Shown: piece after piece, positions 4,266 through 6,229 of the stretch
Layout of the letters: every line of letters starts with the position of its first letter
Numbering within the stretch: the first letter of the stretch is position 1
Made by a program: the position numbers and the translations under genes
From: Lonsdalea britannica
GTDB taxonomy: Bacteria; Pseudomonadota; Gammaproteobacteria; Enterobacterales; Enterobacteriaceae
Direction of reading: 5' to 3'
Length of the DNA stretch: 6,229 bases
Assembly: GCF_946477055.1 (NCBI RefSeq)
Contig: NZ_CAMKXG010000210.1
Span: 1-6,229, forward strand
Notes under the pieces: generated by a model
Database searches by the model: none
What the model saw: the letters and a program-made list of their open reading frames with translations, nothing else
What the model was told of the DNA's origin: nothing

Positions 4266-6229
4266 ATGTTCTTGCATACAAAAGAAAAACATCTCTCAGG
4301 TTTGATCCGGATTATCCTGACGGGCGTCTTGACCAGCACGACCTTTAGTGCGCTGGCCGCGCTGTCTGATAACGACGATAAAACGCAGACAGCCAAGAAA
4401 GAGCAGACCACATCTGCCACCCAGGCTGCGACGGCTTCCGCCGCCAAGCCGCAGGACGACAATCCGGGCGAGCAGATGACGGTGATTTCCGCGCCCATCG
4501 ACACCAAGGCCGGGAGTCGCGTCACGTTAGACGCCAGTGAATTACAGAAAAACGGCGGCAATGATTTCGGCTCCATCATGCGCTATCAGCCGTTGGTCAG
4601 CGCTACCAGCTCCAGCGCGGGTTCCAATAACGGCAAAAGCGGATTCGATCGCTCCGGTTACACCGGCTATAACATCCGCGGCCTCGAAAGCAACCGCGTC
4701 GCCATCGACGTGGACGGCATTCCATTGCCCAACGCGACCGCGCGCAGCTATGCCGGACGTGCCGGGTTAAATACGTTCGGAATTGGCCGTGACTACATCG
4801 ACCCATACATGTACGGTTTGGTGACCATCGATCAAGGGGCGACGAGCGTCGAACGCGCCAACAACGCCATCGGCGGCGCGGTCTCCTTCCGTCCTAAATC
4901 GCCGGATCAATACCTGTCTCCGTCAAAACACACCTATTTCGGCTATCAGAGCGACTATGACTCGTCCAACCGCAGCTGGCACAACGGTATCACGGCGGCG
5001 GGCGGCGATGAGACGCTGCGGGGTATCGTGGTGATCAGCCGCCGCGACGGTCAGGAAACCCAGAACAATAGCGGCGTCTTGTCCGCGTATCCGATGAACT
5101 GGCACTCCACCTCCGTGATGACCTCGGGGATCTGGCAGGCGGACGATCAAAACCGGTTCACCGGCACGCTGGAGTATTACACCAAGACATCTCACTCGAA
5201 TTACGACTCCTGGGATACTTCGGGGAATTCGATTTTAGGCAACGCGCAGCAGGATAGCGATACCCGCCGCTGGAGCAGCAGCCTGCGTCATAACTGGACG
5301 GCGTCCTCCGTGGATTCGTGGATTGACGCTATCGACTCGCGCATCTATTACCAGAACACCAAAACCCAAGACGAAACCTACATGCCGCTGACCGCCCGCA
5401 GCATGTATACGGTTAATTCGGACTACAACGTCGATACCTACGGCGCTGAAACCACCATGATGAAAACGTGGGGTATGCATCAGTTCAGCTGGGGCTTTAA
5501 CGTTCAGCAGTCCGATACCGAGCGTCCGTTTAGCCAGGATCCGGCGCAAACCACGTACTACGCCATCATGCAGCCGGAAGCCGACAGCCGCACGGATACG
5601 CTCGGCGGCTTCGTTCAGGATCGCATGGAGATGGATGTCGCCGGCAAAACGCTGTCGATCACGCCCGGAGTGCGCGTCGCGTACCAGCGGACCAAACCGC
5701 AGAATCTGAGCAGTTTGACCGAAAACAGCACGGCCATCACGACGGAAGATGTCGAGAAGCTCTACGGCACCAACAGCGACACGCAGGTCTTGCCGTCGCT
5801 GAGCCTTGAATATGCGCTGACGCCGCGTCTGACCAGCTACATCCAATACAAGCGCGGCGCACAGTTCCCAGATGCCAGCCAGCTGTACGGATCGTGGGGA
5901 CTGGGTTCTTCCTATGCGGGAGCGTCGCAATATGCGCTGATCGGCAACAACGAGCTGGAAACGGAGACCAGTAACAACTATGAGCTGGGGTTAAAAGGGG
6001 AAATGACCGAAGGGGTGACCTTCCGCTCAGCGCTGTTCTACAACACCTACAAGAACTTTATCGCTTACACGCGCTATACCCGGGCGAATAACCCAGACAA
6101 GTTCACCAACGTACCGTCGAATATCGGCATTGCTTACCAGTCAGAAAACCGCGACAAGGCGTTTATCTACGGCGCGGAGTTCAGCAGCAAAGTGCAGTGG
6201 GGAACCTGGTTCGACGCGCTTCAGGGGCT
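4266..6229 (+). CDS. TonB-dependent heme/hemoprotein receptor, 3' end outside window
   Basis: The open frame runs for 654 codons to the window edge, so the last part of the barrel is missing. A signal peptide is visible (basic start, core around 13-30, cleavage probably after ALA at 29-31), then a K/Q/T/A-rich linker (about 35-67) and a TonB-box-like EQMTVIS (69-75). The plug follows, with YNIRGLESNRVAIDVDGIPL near 138-157 and the later GATSVERANNAIGGAVSFRP. A FRAP-like motif (KRGAQFPDASQLYGSW, 529-544) and an NPNL-like one (GNNELETETSNNYELG, 560-575) identify the heme/hemoglobin receptor group (HemR, HmuR, HasR). There is no room for the N-terminal signalling domain of HasR-type transducers. 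GAGG at 4255-4258 supports the ATG at 4266. Odd point: no histidine in the plug or the FRAP-NPNL loop. Heme as substrate is inferred from family and location; the exact ligand is unknown. Confidence 0.88.
   Translation, partial: MFLHTKEKHLSGLIRIILTGVLTSTTFSALAALSDNDDKTQTAKKEQTTSATQAATASAAKPQDDNPGEQMTVISAPIDTKAGSRVTLDASELQKNGGNDFGSIMRYQPLVSATSSSAGSNNGKSGFDRSGYTGYNIRGLESNRVAIDVDGIPLPNATARSYAGRAGLNTFGIGRDYIDPYMYGLVTIDQGATSVERANNAIGGAVSFRPKSPDQYLSPSKHTYFGYQSDYDSSNRSWHNGITAAGGDETLRGIVVISRRDGQETQNNSGVLSAYPMNWHSTSVMTSGIWQADDQNRFTGTLEYYTKTSHSNYDSWDTSGNSILGNAQQDSDTRRWSSSLRHNWTASSVDSWIDAIDSRIYYQNTKTQDETYMPLTARSMYTVNSDYNVDTYGAETTMMKTWGMHQFSWGFNVQQSDTERPFSQDPAQTTYYAIMQPEADSRTDTLGGFVQDRMEMDVAGKTLSITPGVRVAYQRTKPQNLSSLTENSTAITTEDVEKLYGTNSDTQVLPSLSLEYALTPRLTSYIQYKRGAQFPDASQLYGSWGLGSSYAGASQYALIGNNELETETSNNYELGLKGEMTEGVTFRSALFYNTYKNFIAYTRYTRANNPDKFTNVPSNIGIAYQSENRDKAFIYGAEFSSKVQWGTWFDALQG

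Noticed and set aside
5235..5930. 231-codon minus-strand open frame
   Set aside because: It lies wholly opposite the receptor, whose plus-strand frame has clear plug and barrel motifs. The minus translation is arginine-rich and matches no family I know, typical of an antisense shadow in GC-rich DNA.
1..6229. CRISPR array, tRNA, rRNA, insertion sequence or phage attachment site
   Set aside because: No regularly spaced direct repeats, cloverleaf, rRNA-like stretch or transposase was seen on either strand.

Overview
The window carries a heme-iron uptake locus. All complete genes are on the plus strand and read, in order, hemS, hemT, hemU and hemV, followed by a TonB-dependent outer-membrane receptor that runs off the right edge. 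Proteins closely resembling Yersinia HemS/HmuT/HmuU/HmuV, a near-consensus Fur box and moderately GC-rich coding DNA point to a gammaproteobacterium, most likely an Enterobacterales member. I cannot name the genus from sequence alone.

Layout. Bases 1-485 hold no convincing gene. They comprise an AT-rich stretch (1-120, about 23% GC), an abrupt GC-rich island (about 150-280, about 65% GC) with two inverted repeats, and a second AT-rich stretch with the control region: a perfect 14-bp palindrome (370-383), a probable sigma-70 promoter (383-411) and a strong Fur box (404-422). Bases 486-4105 form one tightly packed operon with 4-, 4- and 8-base overlaps between consecutive genes. Bases 4106-4265 are an AT-rich gap without a clear terminator or strong Fur box. 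From 4266 to the end is the 5' part of the receptor gene (654 complete codons).

How the genes work together (family knowledge plus inference). The receptor would bring heme or heme from a hemoprotein across the outer membrane using TonB energy. HemT binds it in the periplasm. HemU (permease) and HemV (ATPase) carry it through the inner membrane. HemS accepts it in the cytoplasm for storage, trafficking or breakdown. Iron-loaded Fur should repress the operon at the box upstream of hemS.

The system is of a known type. The points worth a second look are the gene order (no hemP and no receptor ahead of hemS; a receptor downstream instead), the absence of histidines from the receptor's plug and FRAP/NPNL-like loop where characterised heme receptors carry heme ligands, and the unexplained GC-rich island at the left end.
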